21,081 nt of DNA. Origin: Streptomyces sp. NRRL F-2580 (lineage in GTDB: Bacteria > Actinomycetota > Actinomycetes > Streptomycetales > Streptomycetaceae). Shown in pieces: positions 14,081 through 21,081 of the stretch. The first letter of the stretch is position 1. Every line of letters begins with the position of its first letter. Both the position numbers and the translations under genes were made by a program. The stretch lies in the NCBI RefSeq assembly GCF_000720115.1, contig NZ_JOIR01000066.1:1-21081 (forward strand). The letters are read 5' to 3'. Under the pieces are notes generated by a model. That model was not told the origin of the DNA. It saw only the letters and a list, made by a program, of their open reading frames with translations, and ran no database searches.

Positions 14081-14929
14081 CTACTCCTCGCCGCGCAGGA
14101 TGGAGTTGCCCTCGTAGGGGGCGTCCGGTCTGCCGCGGTCGAGGCTCAGCCGTCCGCTCAGTCCGTAGAATGCCACGGGGTTGCGCCACAGCACCTGGTC
14201 GGCATCGTCCTCGCCGAACCCGGCCCCCAGCATGGCATCGCCGACCTTGCGGGTCGTGACGGGGTCGCTTCTACCCCAGTCCGCGGCGGAGTTGACCACG
14301 ACGCGTTCGGTCCCGAAGTCCTTGAGGACGGCGACCATGCGGTCCACGTCCATCTTGGTGTCCGGGTAGACGGAGAAGCCGAGCCAGGCGCCGCTGTCCT
14401 TGGCCTCCTTGGCCGTGGTCTCGTTGAGGTGGTCGAGCAGCACCCGCTCCGGAGGGAGGGCCGACTCGCGCACGACGTCGATGGTGCGGCGTAGGCCGTT
14501 GAGCTTGTCCCGGTGTGGGGTGTGGATGAGGGCGGGAAGCCCGTGGTCGTGGGCGAGCTGGAGCTGGGCGGCGAACGCGGCGTCCTCGGCGGGGGTCTGG
14601 GAATCGTAGCCGATCTCGCCGACGGCGACGACGTGGTCTTTGACGAGGTAGCGCGACAGTTCGTCGATGACGGGCACGCACCGTGGGTCGTTGGCCTCCT
14701 TGGGGTTGAGGGCGATCGCGCAGTGGTGGGTGATGCCGTACTGGGCGGCGCGGTAGGGCTCCCAGCCGAGCAGTGAGTCGAAGTAGTCGAGGAAGCTGGC
14801 GGGCGAGGTGCGCGGCTGGCCCAGCCAGAACGAGGGCTCGACGACGGCCCGCACGCCCGCCGCGCGCATGGCCTCGTAGTCGTCGGTGGTGCGGGAGGTC
14901 ATATGGATATGCGGGTCGAAGATGCGCAT
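14081..14929 (-). CDS. eboB: TatD-family metal-dependent hydrolase (EboB-like)
   Basis: The 282-residue protein has the amidohydrolase-fold metal set of TatD enzymes: H7 and H9 in FDPHIHM, E105 in GEIGYDSQ, H136 in LIHTPHRD, H167 in LLDHLNE and D217 in NSAADWG. TatD proteins are usually described as metal-dependent nucleases or hydrolases. In the ebo cluster the TatD-like member (EboB) may instead act on a small metabolite, which is unproven. The ATG at 14929 overlaps the stop of the preceding eboA gene by 4 nt. The gene ends 6 nt before eboE. No signal peptide is visible, so it is cytosolic. The length is close to typical TatD (about 260 residues). All metal ligands are present. Confidence 0.88.
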   Translation of the reverse strand: MRIFDPHIHMTSRTTDDYEAMRAAGVRAVVEPSFWLGQPRTSPASFLDYFDSLLGWEPYRAAQYGITHHCAIALNPKEANDPRCVPVIDELSRYLVKDHVVAVGEIGYDSQTPAEDAAFAAQLQLAHDHGLPALIHTPHRDKLNGLRRTIDVVRESALPPERVLLDHLNETTAKEAKDSGAWLGFSVYPDTKMDVDRMVAVLKDFGTERVVVNSAADWGRSDPVTTRKVGDAMLGAGFGEDDADQVLWRNPVAFYGLSGRLSLDRGRPDAPYEGNSILRGEE

Positions 14930-15579
14930 CAGGCCGCCTCCGCCTCTGCGGCCAGGGCTTGGACGAGGTACAGGTCGACGGGTACGGGGCGGCCGGCGGC
15001 TGTGCTTTCGCCGGTGTGGTCGGCGAGCATGCGCGCGAGTTCGGCGTCGCCGCGGGCCCGCCTGGCCAGGCCGGCGACGGCGGCCACGGGGACCCCGGTG
15101 CACAGGCACTTGAGGACCGCGTGTCGCCAGGCGTGCGGGGCGAGGTGTTCGGCGGCGTACGGGCCGACTGCAGCGGCGATCAGGCGGGTGTCGCTGGTTC
15201 GCAACGCGTCCTCCACGAGCGGCAGCCCTTCCGCAGGGGCGAGCTCCAAGCCGGGCAGGGCGAGCAGCACGGCGCGGCGTTCGTCGGCGGTGCCCCGGCG
15301 GTAGAGCCGCGCCACGGTGGCGGCGCCGGCACCTGCGGTGTGCAGCAGCAGGATGCGCGCCGTGTCGGCTGCGGCCTCCGAACCGCAGCGGCGGCCAGCC
15401 TCGGCGAAGCGCAACTCCCAGGCTGGCAGGCTCCGCCGGTGTCCGGCCGGGGCTGCGGGTGTGGCCGCCTCGGCAAGGGCAGCGTCGAGCCAGACCCGGG
15501 CGGCGGGCGGCAGCCGCTCGCCGAGGGCTGTGAACGGCTCGTCCGCTGCCGCTCTCGTGATTGCCGGTGGGGTGGTCAC
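14929..15579 (-). CDS. eboA: EboA-family protein
   Basis: The 216-residue, Ala-rich, helical protein matches the look of EboA domain proteins. Its N-terminal half has ALGERLPPAARVWLDAALAE; the middle has ARILLLHTAGAGAATVARLY and DERRAVLLALPGLEL. The C-terminal half has LRTSDTRLIAAAVGPYAAEH followed by APHAWRHAVLKCLCTGVPV. No catalytic motif or membrane span is evident. The biochemical role of EboA is unknown, and helical-repeat scaffolding is my guess from the composition. The GTG at 15579 is chosen because CGGAGG lies 6 nt upstream and GTGA overlaps the stop of the preceding isomerase gene. It is fourth in the operon, directly before the TatD-like gene, as in other ebo clusters. Confidence 0.85.
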   Translation of the reverse strand: MTTPPAITRAAADEPFTALGERLPPAARVWLDAALAEAATPAAPAGHRRSLPAWELRFAEAGRRCGSEAAADTARILLLHTAGAGAATVARLYRRGTADERRAVLLALPGLELAPAEGLPLVEDALRTSDTRLIAAAVGPYAAEHLAPHAWRHAVLKCLCTGVPVAAVAGLARRARGDAELARMLADHTGESTAAGRPVPVDLYLVQALAAEAEAA

Positions 15580-16418
15580 GATGTGCCTCCGTTTCGCAGG
15601 AAGCGCAGGGAGCGCTCGGCGAGGTCCGGGCCCATGTGCGAGTGCCGGGGCAGTTCGACAACGGTCAAGCCCCGGTAGCCCACGGTGCTCAGGGCATCGA
15701 GGACGGGCGGGAAGTCGATCTCGCCTTCGCCGAAGGGCAGATGCTCGTGGACCGCGCGTCGCATGTCCTCGATTTGAACGTGCCGCAGCCAGGGTGCGGC
15801 GGCCCGCACGCAGTCGGCGGGCGGCTCGGGCTCGAGGCACTGGCAGTGCCCGATGTCCAGGGTGAGGCCAAGGACATCCGGGTCGCCGAGGTCGGCGCGC
15901 AGGCGGTGGAAGTCGGCGACGGTGCCGAGGAGGTGGCCGGGCTCGGGCTCGACGGCGAGGGATTGCCCTTCGCGTTCCACCGCAGCGAGTACCGGTTCGA
16001 GCGCTTGGCCGAGCCGCTTCCACGAGGTGTCGTCATCCGCTCCGTCCGGCACGGTGCCGCTGAAGCAGTGCACGGCGTGCGCCCCGAGTTCGGCGGCGAT
16101 GTGCACGGCGGTCACCAGCAGCCGGGTCCTGGTGGCGCGCGCTTCGGGGTCGGGGTCGATCAGAGAGGGTCCGTGCTTGCGCCGAGGGTCGAGGATGTAG
16201 CGCGCGCCGGTCTCGACGGTCACGCCGAGGCCGAGCCGCGCGAGGCGCCGCGCCACCTGCCGGGCACGGGCGAGCGCATCGGGGGCTGCCGGGTCCAGGT
16301 GCATGTGGTCGAGGGTCAGCCCAACCCCGTCGTAGCCCAGGTCGGCGAGGAGTACGAGGGCGTCGTCGAGCCTGAGGTCGGTCAGGCCGTTGGTGCCGTA
16401 GCCGAGTCGCAGGCTCAT
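15576..16418 (-). CDS. Sugar phosphate isomerase/epimerase (TIM barrel), second in the operon
   Basis: The 280-residue protein has the AP-endonuclease-2/xylose-isomerase-like fold. Candidate metal and catalytic residues are E157/E159 (LAVEPEPGH), D188 and H191 (LTLDIGHCQCLE), H213 (LRHVQIEDM) and E255 (TVVELPRHSHMG). Enzymes of this fold isomerise or epimerise sugars, keto-sugars or inositols (for example 2-keto-myo-inositol isomerase or dehydratase). Beside an inositol-phosphate-synthase-like gene, a cyclitol substrate is an attractive inference. It is distinct in sequence from EboE in the same operon, so the cluster holds two different TIM barrels. The ATG at 16418 overlaps the upstream prenyltransferase stop by 4 nt, and its own stop overlaps eboA. 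Confidence 0.88.
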   Translation of the reverse strand: MSLRLGYGTNGLTDLRLDDALVLLADLGYDGVGLTLDHMHLDPAAPDALARARQVARRLARLGLGVTVETGARYILDPRRKHGPSLIDPDPEARATRTRLLVTAVHIAAELGAHAVHCFSGTVPDGADDDTSWKRLGQALEPVLAAVEREGQSLAVEPEPGHLLGTVADFHRLRADLGDPDVLGLTLDIGHCQCLEPEPPADCVRAAAPWLRHVQIEDMRRAVHEHLPFGEGEIDFPPVLDALSTVGYRGLTVVELPRHSHMGPDLAERSLRFLRNGGTS

Positions 16419-17350
16419 GTCGGACTGACCCTCCGTGAGAGCCTCCGCGCGGCCGGCGCCAGGGCGATGATGGCCGCCGCGGCACCGACCGAGCCGTCCC
16501 GCGCCGCCAGTGCAGCCTGCAGCGGGATCATCGCCCGGATCCCGCCACCGACGGCCTGCCGGGTGCGGGCGGGCGAGGGGTCGAGCACTGCACGGATCAA
16601 CGGCCCCGCGACCGTGGCCGCGAACCCGGCCGCCAACCCGGCCGCGAGCCCGGCCCGGGTGGGACCCTCGGGGGAACGGCTCCGACGCCGCCCGGGTCCG
16701 CGCCGACGGCTCGTCACGATCCCCACCACCGCCGTCGTGCCGAGCGCGGCAAAGGGGGCGGTCCGCGAGCCGCCCAGCACCTCGTGGCGGGAGACCATCG
16801 TGACGGCGAAGGTGTGCGCTCCCAGGGCGGCCGCCGGGCCCAGCGCCGCCCGCGTTCCTGAGCGGGACGTCGCCGCGGCGCCCAGGAGCAGGTCCAGGCA
16901 GCGGGCTGCCGTCATGACTGCCGGGCCTGCCTTGGTCCGCTTCAGGCCCAGGTCATACGCCCACACCGTGGCCGCGAGGACCGCCGCGGTCCGCGCGGCT
17001 TCGCGGCCCGCCTGGCGAGCCAGCGCCAGGCTGGCCGCTGTCAGCCCAGCCGAGGCCGCGAACGCGGTGCCCGGCCTGATCCGACCGGAGGGGAGCGGGC
17101 GGTGCGGTCGGCAGGTCGCGTCCTCGTTCTGGTCCGCCCAGTCGTTGAGGGCCATCCCTGCCGCGTACAGGCACAGTGAGGCGCCCATCGCGAGCCCGGT
17201 ACCGCGGGTCGGCCGCTCCCCAGTGGCCGCCGCCCCGGCGAGCGCATCACCCGGAACCGTGACCAGAGCGGAGACTCTCAGGAGTTCTGCCCAGGCACGC
17301 AGCCGGGACGCAGGCCGCGCGGCGGTTCCCCGGCCGTCGGCCGGCATCAC
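16415..17350 (-). CDS. eboC: UbiA-type prenyltransferase (EboC-like)
   Basis: The 311-residue integral membrane protein carries the first UbiA aspartate motif NDWADQNED (N69, D70, D73, D77; NDxxDxxxD), followed by CRPHRPLPSGRI, a common UbiA feature, and YDLGLKRTKAGP. Several hydrophobic helices rich in Ala, Gly and Leu are visible. UbiA enzymes move a prenyl group from a pyrophosphate donor to an acceptor in the membrane. It resembles the actinobacterial family I know as SCO3242-type. A second classical Asp motif is not obvious, which deserves checking. The start is either GTG at 17350, overlapping the upstream stop (GTGATG), or ATG at 17347; GGGAG is 5 and 8 nt upstream respectively. Confidence 0.88.
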   Translation of the reverse strand: MMPADGRGTAARPASRLRAWAELLRVSALVTVPGDALAGAAATGERPTRGTGLAMGASLCLYAAGMALNDWADQNEDATCRPHRPLPSGRIRPGTAFAASAGLTAASLALARQAGREAARTAAVLAATVWAYDLGLKRTKAGPAVMTAARCLDLLLGAAATSRSGTRAALGPAAALGAHTFAVTMVSRHEVLGGSRTAPFAALGTTAVVGIVTSRRRGPGRRRSRSPEGPTRAGLAAGLAAGFAATVAGPLIRAVLDPSPARTRQAVGGGIRAMIPLQAALAARDGSVGAAAAIIALAPAARRLSRRVSPT

Positions 17351-18489
17351 CGTGGCTCCCGCAGGCGCTCGGCGAAGCCCAGCAGGGCCGTGTACTGGTC
17401 GGCCAGCGCCGAGGAGCCGCCGTCGGGGTCCTTGAAGTAAAATCCCAGCTCCGGGCGTGGGCCCGTGATCCCCGCCTCGTGAGCGCGGGCAAGCAGCCGC
17501 ACCAGGTCGAGGACCAGGGGTGCGGCCAGCGCCGAGTCACAGCCCTGCCAGATCGTCTGCAGGAACATCCGCGCACCGAGGAAGCCGTCAAAGGCGATGT
17601 GGTCCCAGGCAGTCTTCCAGTCCCCCAGCACCGGCACGTTGTCGATGTGCACCTTTCCTTCGGGCAGCGAACCGAGGGTGTCGTGCAGCGTCCGGTTCTT
17701 GCCGGCGTTCTTGGCGGCAGCAGCCCCGGGGTCCGCCAGCGCGGCGCCGTCCCCTCCGCCGAGCAGGTTCGTTCCGGACCAGGCGCGCACGTCCAGTGCG
17801 CGCTGCCGGAACATGGGCGCGAGCACGGCCCGGAGTAGGGTCTGCCCGGTCTTGCCGTCCCGGCCCGCGTGGGGCACCGCCGCGTCGCGGGCCGCCGCGC
17901 GCAGCGCCGTGTGACGCAGGCCCAGGGACGGCGTGAAGTTGACATAGGGGCATCCGGCGCGCAGCGCGGCCGCCGCGTACAGCGAACTGGGGGGCAGAGG
18001 GGCGTCGCCCGCAGCGGGCGCGGGCTCCGTGGTGGCGACGTTGACCACGACCGTGCGAGCCGCACCGCATCGGCTCGCGAAGCCGGCGATGTCGGCCGCG
18101 AAGCCCGCGATCAGTTCCTCGTCGCCTCGGGGGTCTGCGGGCAGCGGTCCGCCGATCCGTATCTCCGCGTCAGCGGCGTCAAGTTCAGCGCGCACCGCTG
18201 ACGGCAGCCCGTGTGGCAGCACTCCCGCAGCGGCCAGCGACTCCGCCTTCTTGGACAGCGGGTCGCCTGCCGTGTCGTGCCCTCCGAAGACGAACGAGGA
18301 CAGGGAGGGCAGCCCGCTCCCCGCGAACGGCGGGGTCTCGGTAACCATGCCGGTCGGCGGCAGCAGCCCGGCGGTAACGGCGGCGCACCCCGCAACCGCC
18401 GTAACGGCGACGGAGCCCCGGGCCCCGACGAACCACACTCCAGTCCGGGATCCGGCCTCGGGCTCGGACCCATTGGCGTGAAGGGACAC
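17347..18489 (-). CDS. myo-Inositol-1-phosphate-synthase-like sugar phosphate cyclase
   Basis: The 380-residue protein begins with a Rossmann NAD site (GVWFVGARGSVAVTAVAG, about 17-34). It has TVVVNVATTEPAP, CPYVNFTPS, GRDGKTGQTLLRAVLAPMF (the region holding the catalytic lysines in the family), NLLGGGDG and GFYFKDPDGG. Such enzymes convert glucose 6-phosphate to inositol 1-phosphate by NAD-dependent oxidation, enolisation and cyclisation. It heads the operon and probably supplies the cyclitol for later steps. It sits where ebo clusters usually carry a dehydroquinate-synthase-like cyclase (EboD). It may not make plain inositol phosphate, since actinobacteria normally have a housekeeping copy elsewhere. 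The start is GTG at 18489 with a perfect AGGAGG (18501-18496) 6 nt upstream. Confidence 0.9.
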   Translation of the reverse strand: MSLHANGSEPEAGSRTGVWFVGARGSVAVTAVAGCAAVTAGLLPPTGMVTETPPFAGSGLPSLSSFVFGGHDTAGDPLSKKAESLAAAGVLPHGLPSAVRAELDAADAEIRIGGPLPADPRGDEELIAGFAADIAGFASRCGAARTVVVNVATTEPAPAAGDAPLPPSSLYAAAALRAGCPYVNFTPSLGLRHTALRAAARDAAVPHAGRDGKTGQTLLRAVLAPMFRQRALDVRAWSGTNLLGGGDGAALADPGAAAAKNAGKNRTLHDTLGSLPEGKVHIDNVPVLGDWKTAWDHIAFDGFLGARMFLQTIWQGCDSALAAPLVLDLVRLLARAHEAGITGPRPELGFYFKDPDGGSSALADQYTALLGFAERLREPR

Positions 18490-18501
18490 AGGCTGCCTCC
18501 T

Positions 18502-18899
18502 AAAGGCGCCGACTCTTGACGATTCGCAATTCTGACATTACGGGATAAGGTGCGACTCCAAGTCTATTTGGTACCTATATTCCTCTTGTGCTGGTGCCGT
18601 GGCCCGTGGTCGCGCGACCCTGCCGCCGAGTCGCACCAGCACCTGAAGACCTCCAGTCGTAGGTGGTGACGCGTACGCGATCGAGGCCGACCTGAAGCGC
18701 AACGAAACGTGACGGGCTGTCGGCGTTACGGAAGCCCCAAAGGCCATCGCAGCAGGTCAAGCGGCAACAATGCTCATGGATGAGTCCGCCCGGGCCGATC
18801 GCGCCTGCGTACGTCGAACCGGCGGATCCGGTCCGGCTTGCCGGGCCTGCTTGCCGCTTGCCGCAGGTGAGCGGGCAGGTTCCGGAGACGCCGGGCGGC
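18502..18899. other. Upstream region of the ebo-like operon, no clear gene
   Basis: An AT-rich stretch (about 18525-18595, with TAATGT and TAGACT hexamers on the minus strand) precedes the operon and probably contains its promoter, but I could not find a well-spaced -35/-10 pair. A plus-strand frame from 18778 (MSPPGPIAPAYVEPADPVRL) has high GC at third positions up to the IS701 end at about 18900. It could be a gene start interrupted by that insertion, but I do not recognise it. Confidence 0.35.
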
Positions 18900-18956
18900 T
18901 TAGTACTGCAACGGTGTTTGGCGTGACTGGTTGCCAGGGTGGTCGTTGGTCTGGTT

Positions 18957-19239
18957 ATGGGTGGGGTGCTTGGTGATGTGAAGGTGTGGGCGGCGGGTCT
19001 GGGTGAGGTGCATGAGCGTTTCGTGCATCGGTTTGCCCGGTCGGAGCCGCGGGAGTCGGCGCTTGCGTATATGCGGGGGCTGATAGCCCCGTTGGAGCGG
19101 AAGAACGGCTGGACGCTGGCGGAGGAGGCTGGCCATACAGCTCCCGACCGGATGCATCGGCTGCTGAACCGCTGCGACTGGAATGCCGACGAGGTCCTCG
19201 ACGATGTGCGGGACTACGTGGTCGAGGGGTTGTGGTCCT
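18957..19239 (+). pseudogene. IS701-family transposase, N-terminal fragment
   Basis: The frame reads MGGVLGDVKVWAAGLGEVHE, then RFARSEPRESALAYMRGLIA, then WTLAEEAGHTAPDRMHRLLN and CDWNADEVLDDVRDYVVEGL, the N-terminal domain of IS701-family transposases. It stops after LWS at about 19239, where subtilase sequence starts. The whole catalytic domain is missing. The probable left end of the element is TAGTACTGCAACGGTG at 18901. A GTG at 18939 is an alternative start. The fragment is inactive. Confidence 0.82.
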
Positions 19240-19831
19240 GACCATGGGCGACAGGCCCGCGGCACCAGCATGGCCACCCCGTTGGTGGCCGGCTGCGTGG
19301 CGGTGTTGCGCGAGACGCTCGTGAAGAACGGCACCCCGAAGCCCAGCGCCGCGCTCATCAAGGCCATGCTGCTCAACGGCGCCGACGAACTGCCCGGCCA
19401 GTACGTCCCCAGCGAGGCGGGCGCCTCCCCGAACAACAGCTCCGGCTTCGGCCTCGTCAACCTCCAGCGTGCCGTCGTCCTGCCGACCGACGCTGGCCGT
19501 GCGGGCTTCACCGACGCCAAGGAACTGGACCAGGGAGAGGAGCGCGCCTTCCTCATCACCGTTCCAGAAGGAGCCGCCCGCACTCTGAAGGTGACCCTCG
19601 TCTGGACGGACCCCGCCGGGGCAGCCCTGCAGAACGACCTCGACCTGATCGTCCGCGCGGGCGATCAAGAACGCCACGGCAACATGGGCACAGGTCCCGG
19701 TTTCGACCGCGTCAACAACGTCGAGCAGGTCCACTGGCGACATCCCCGCCGGGGAGGCCGAGGTCATCGTCAACGCTCACCGGATCACCAGGTTCGCCCA
19801 GCCATACGCCGTCGCCTGGCGCATTCTCTGA
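19240..19831 (+). pseudogene. C-terminal half of a second subtilase, frameshifted
   Basis: Homology begins at ARGTSMATPLVAGCVAVLRE, which includes the catalytic-Ser motif GTSMATP (Ser codon 19267-19269). It continues with AALIKAMLLNGADELPGQYV and FGLVNLQRAVVLPT. A jelly-roll-like C-terminal domain follows (LKVTLVWTDPAGAALQNDLDL), as in KP-43-type extracellular subtilases. At about 19738 one extra C breaks the frame: VNNVEQVHW is followed in the next frame by DIPAGEAEVIVNAHRITRFA and AQPYAVAWRIL, ending at 19831. The Asp and His parts of the triad and any signal peptide are lost upstream, replaced by IS701 sequence. It is not functional, and its sequence type differs from the intact subtilase at 565-1992. 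Confidence 0.85.
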
Positions 19832-19845
19832 CGCGCATAGGTGCA

Positions 19846-19877
19846 CTGTCCCTGCCCGTTCGAAAGGGCCGGGACAG
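19846..19877 (+). terminator. Terminator hairpin of the broken subtilase gene
   Basis: CTGTCCCTGCCC (19846-19857) pairs with GGGCCGGGACAG (19866-19877) with one mismatch around an 8-nt loop, starting 15 nt after the subtilase stop. Position and stability fit a rho-independent-type streptomycete terminator without a T-run. The stretch 19878-20057 shows nothing else. Confidence 0.6.
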
Positions 19878-20057
19878 TGGTCACGGACCGGGCGCCATCC
19901 GCCCGCAGGTTCAGGACGATCGCTCCATCAAAGACGTGGGGGCCTGGTCCAGGTTCAGCCGCGTAGAGCGCCTGGCCCTGCCCCTGCCGAAAACCTCATC
20001 CACCCTGGTGGGAGTCGGTGTGCGGGGTCTGGGGCGCGGGCGTTCGGTGTCCGGTCG

Positions 20058-20487
20058 TCAGGTCAGTCCGAGTGCGGTGCGGGGCCGCTGATGGTCTCGG
20101 CCGGTGAGGCGGGGGGCGGCGGCGATATTGGTGTGGCCGTCCTGGCGGTGGACGCCGATGGCGAGGTTGCGCAGGCCGGCCATGGTGCGCGGCAGGTGTC
20201 GGGTGCGGCGAGGCGTCCTCACGCAAGGTGCGGTCGCGGACGTGGTGGAGCTGGTTCTCGATGCTCCAGTGACTGCGGATCCATGCGGCCAGTTCCGCGC
20301 CGGTGGCCGCGCCGGGCGGCAGGCTGGTGACCAGGTAGATTCGCTCGAGCGTCGGCTTGCCGCAGCCCAGAGCCTGCCCGCCCAAGCCCGCCCGAATCTG
20401 AGGGATCGTGAGAGCCGGGTGGCCGGTGTTGATGGCCCCCACGTCGCTGTGTAGATGTCTGACACGGCATGCGGATGCGCACCCAGT
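20058..20487 (-). pseudogene. ISAs1-family transposase, C-terminal fragment, frameshifted
   Basis: One minus-strand frame gives ERIYLVTSLPPGAATGAELA, AAWIRSHWSIENQLHHVRD and RTLREDAS. The reading then changes frame near 20200-20220 to RTRHLPRTMAGLRNLAIGVH and ends GRDHQRPRTALGLT. WxIENxLHxVRDxTxxED and the MAxLRNLAI block are hallmarks of ISAs1 transposases (catalytic Glu in IEN). The N-terminal two thirds is missing and the fragment ends where the right IS5-like copy begins (20488), so that insertion or a recombination across it removed the rest. Confidence 0.75.
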
Positions 20488-20505
20488 GAGCCTTTTCCAA
20501 CCTCA
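20488..20505. repeat. Left end of the right-hand IS5-like copy
   Basis: GAGCCTTTTCCAACCTCA read inward on the plus strand matches the inward-reading end of the left copy (235 to 218, minus strand) at its first 16 bases. It overlaps the stop codon of the transposase (20505-20503). Confidence 0.6.
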
Positions 20506-21081
20506 GGTTGAGGCGTGGTGAAGGACGACGACGGCCTTCACGATGTCGGTGATCCGGTTGGTGCTGCAGCGGAGCTTCCGCAGAAGGCGCCAGCCCTTCA
20601 GGGTGGCCATGGCCTGTTCGCCGAGACAGCGGATCTTGGCGTGGGTGCTGTTGTGTCGCCGCTTCCAGCGTTTGAGTCGACGGCCCCTGAACGGCACCCG
20701 GACGGGGCGCCCGGCGCCCTGGTAAGCCTTGTCCGCCCAGCACTTCACGTCGGCCTCGGCGAGCGCGTCGATGATGCCGTGGCGCCGGGCGGCGGTCAGG
20801 TCATGGGTCGAGCCGGGCAATGCCGGCGAGGCCCACAGAAGTCGGCCGAACGGGTCGGTGAGGACCTGGATGTTCATACCGTGGCGTTTGTGTTTCCCGG
20901 AGTAGTACGGGGTGTCGGCGGCGACCCGGTCGATCGGCAGCAGGGTGCCGTCCAGGATCACGAAGGCATTCGCTCGCAGGTTTTCATCGCCTCGGTCAGG
21001 GTCGGCGCGGCGGCGGCCAGGACGTCGATCACCTCACGTATGTATCGGTACACGGTCGCGACGCCGATGCCGAATCCGGCG
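20503..21081 (-). pseudogene. IS5-like DDE transposase, frameshifted, N-terminus off the right edge
   Basis: From the edge the minus strand reads AGFGIGVATVYRYIREVIDV and LTEAMKT, the end of the helix-turn-helix region, and meets a stop at 20960-20958. The DDE domain follows in another frame: AFVILDGTLLPIDRVAADTP (first Asp), CWADKAYQGAG (second Asp), EQAMATLKGWRLLRKLRCST (catalytic Glu) and ends VLHHAST. The break lies between about 20960 and 20985 (ATGAAAACCTGCGAGCG), where reading must move back one base. No convincing slippery heptamer is present, so mutation is likelier than programmed frameshifting. Together with the fragment at 1-114 only about 20 residues of the family protein are unseen, so the two copies cannot be compared directly. 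Confidence 0.85.

Noticed and set aside
15561..17435. 624-residue open frame on the plus strand
   Set aside because: It is a shadow of the isomerase and UbiA genes. Its composition is extreme in Ala, Arg and Pro and it has no motifs.
18520..18600. Specific -35/-10 promoter for the ebo-like operon
   Set aside because: The region is AT-rich, but the candidate hexamers (TTGGAG with TAATGT) are only 15 nt apart and others lack a partner.
1..21081. CRISPR arrays, tRNA or rRNA genes
   Set aside because: I saw no regularly spaced repeats and no cloverleaf or rRNA-like sequence on either strand.

Overview
The window looks like Streptomyces or a close actinobacterial relative. It is very GC-rich, its codons favour G or C at the third position, many starts are GTG or TTG, and its insertion sequences are of types I recognise from streptomycetes. 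The density of broken insertion sequences (IS) suggests an accessory region such as a chromosome arm, island or plasmid. That placement is inference.

Layout. Both edges lie inside minus-strand transposases of the same IS5-like type (1-114 and 20503-21081). The matching end motif GAGCCTTTTCCAACCT faces outward from each copy (about 220-235 and 20488-20503), so roughly 20 kb of cargo sits between two directly oriented copies. The left cargo holds a subtilisin-family serine protease (565-1992) followed by a small unknown protein (2078-2299), a chimeric scar of IS5 and IS6 remnants (2301-2696), and a minus-strand endonuclease/exonuclease/phosphatase-fold hydrolase (3200-4180). From 4421 to 7654 come two abutting IS elements. 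One is a 1.65-kb IS5-type element with 20-bp terminal inverted repeats, a frameshifted transposase and a convergent coiled-coil/winged-helix gene. The other is a 1.58-kb element with 23-bp inverted repeats whose transposase carries an in-frame amber stop. Together they appear to split a small conserved-looking gene, whose 3' part remains at 7657-8028.

The central cargo begins with a 946-residue protein resembling VioB, with a ferritin-like iminophenyl-pyruvate dimer synthase domain (8315-11155, TTG start). A strong hairpin separates it from a convergent seven-gene operon on the minus strand (18489 down to 11520). In transcription order the operon encodes an inositol-phosphate-synthase-like cyclase, a UbiA-type prenyltransferase, a TIM-barrel sugar isomerase/epimerase, EboA, a TatD-type hydrolase (EboB-like), EboE and a type I phosphodiesterase/nucleotide pyrophosphatase (EboF-like). 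Five of the six junctions overlap by about 4 nt and the sixth has a 6-nt gap, so the genes are probably translationally coupled. This is an ebo-type metabolite-traffic/biosynthesis cluster. The usual dehydroquinate-synthase-like EboD seems to be replaced by an inositol-phosphate synthase. This is the most interesting system in the window: I infer that it makes or moves a prenylated or phosphorylated cyclitol-type metabolite.

The right end is debris: an IS701 transposase N-terminus fused to the C-terminal half of a second subtilase (frameshifted), a terminator-like hairpin, an ISAs1-family transposase C-terminus (frameshifted), and the right-hand IS5-like copy (frameshifted). I saw no tRNA, rRNA, CRISPR array or replication origin.
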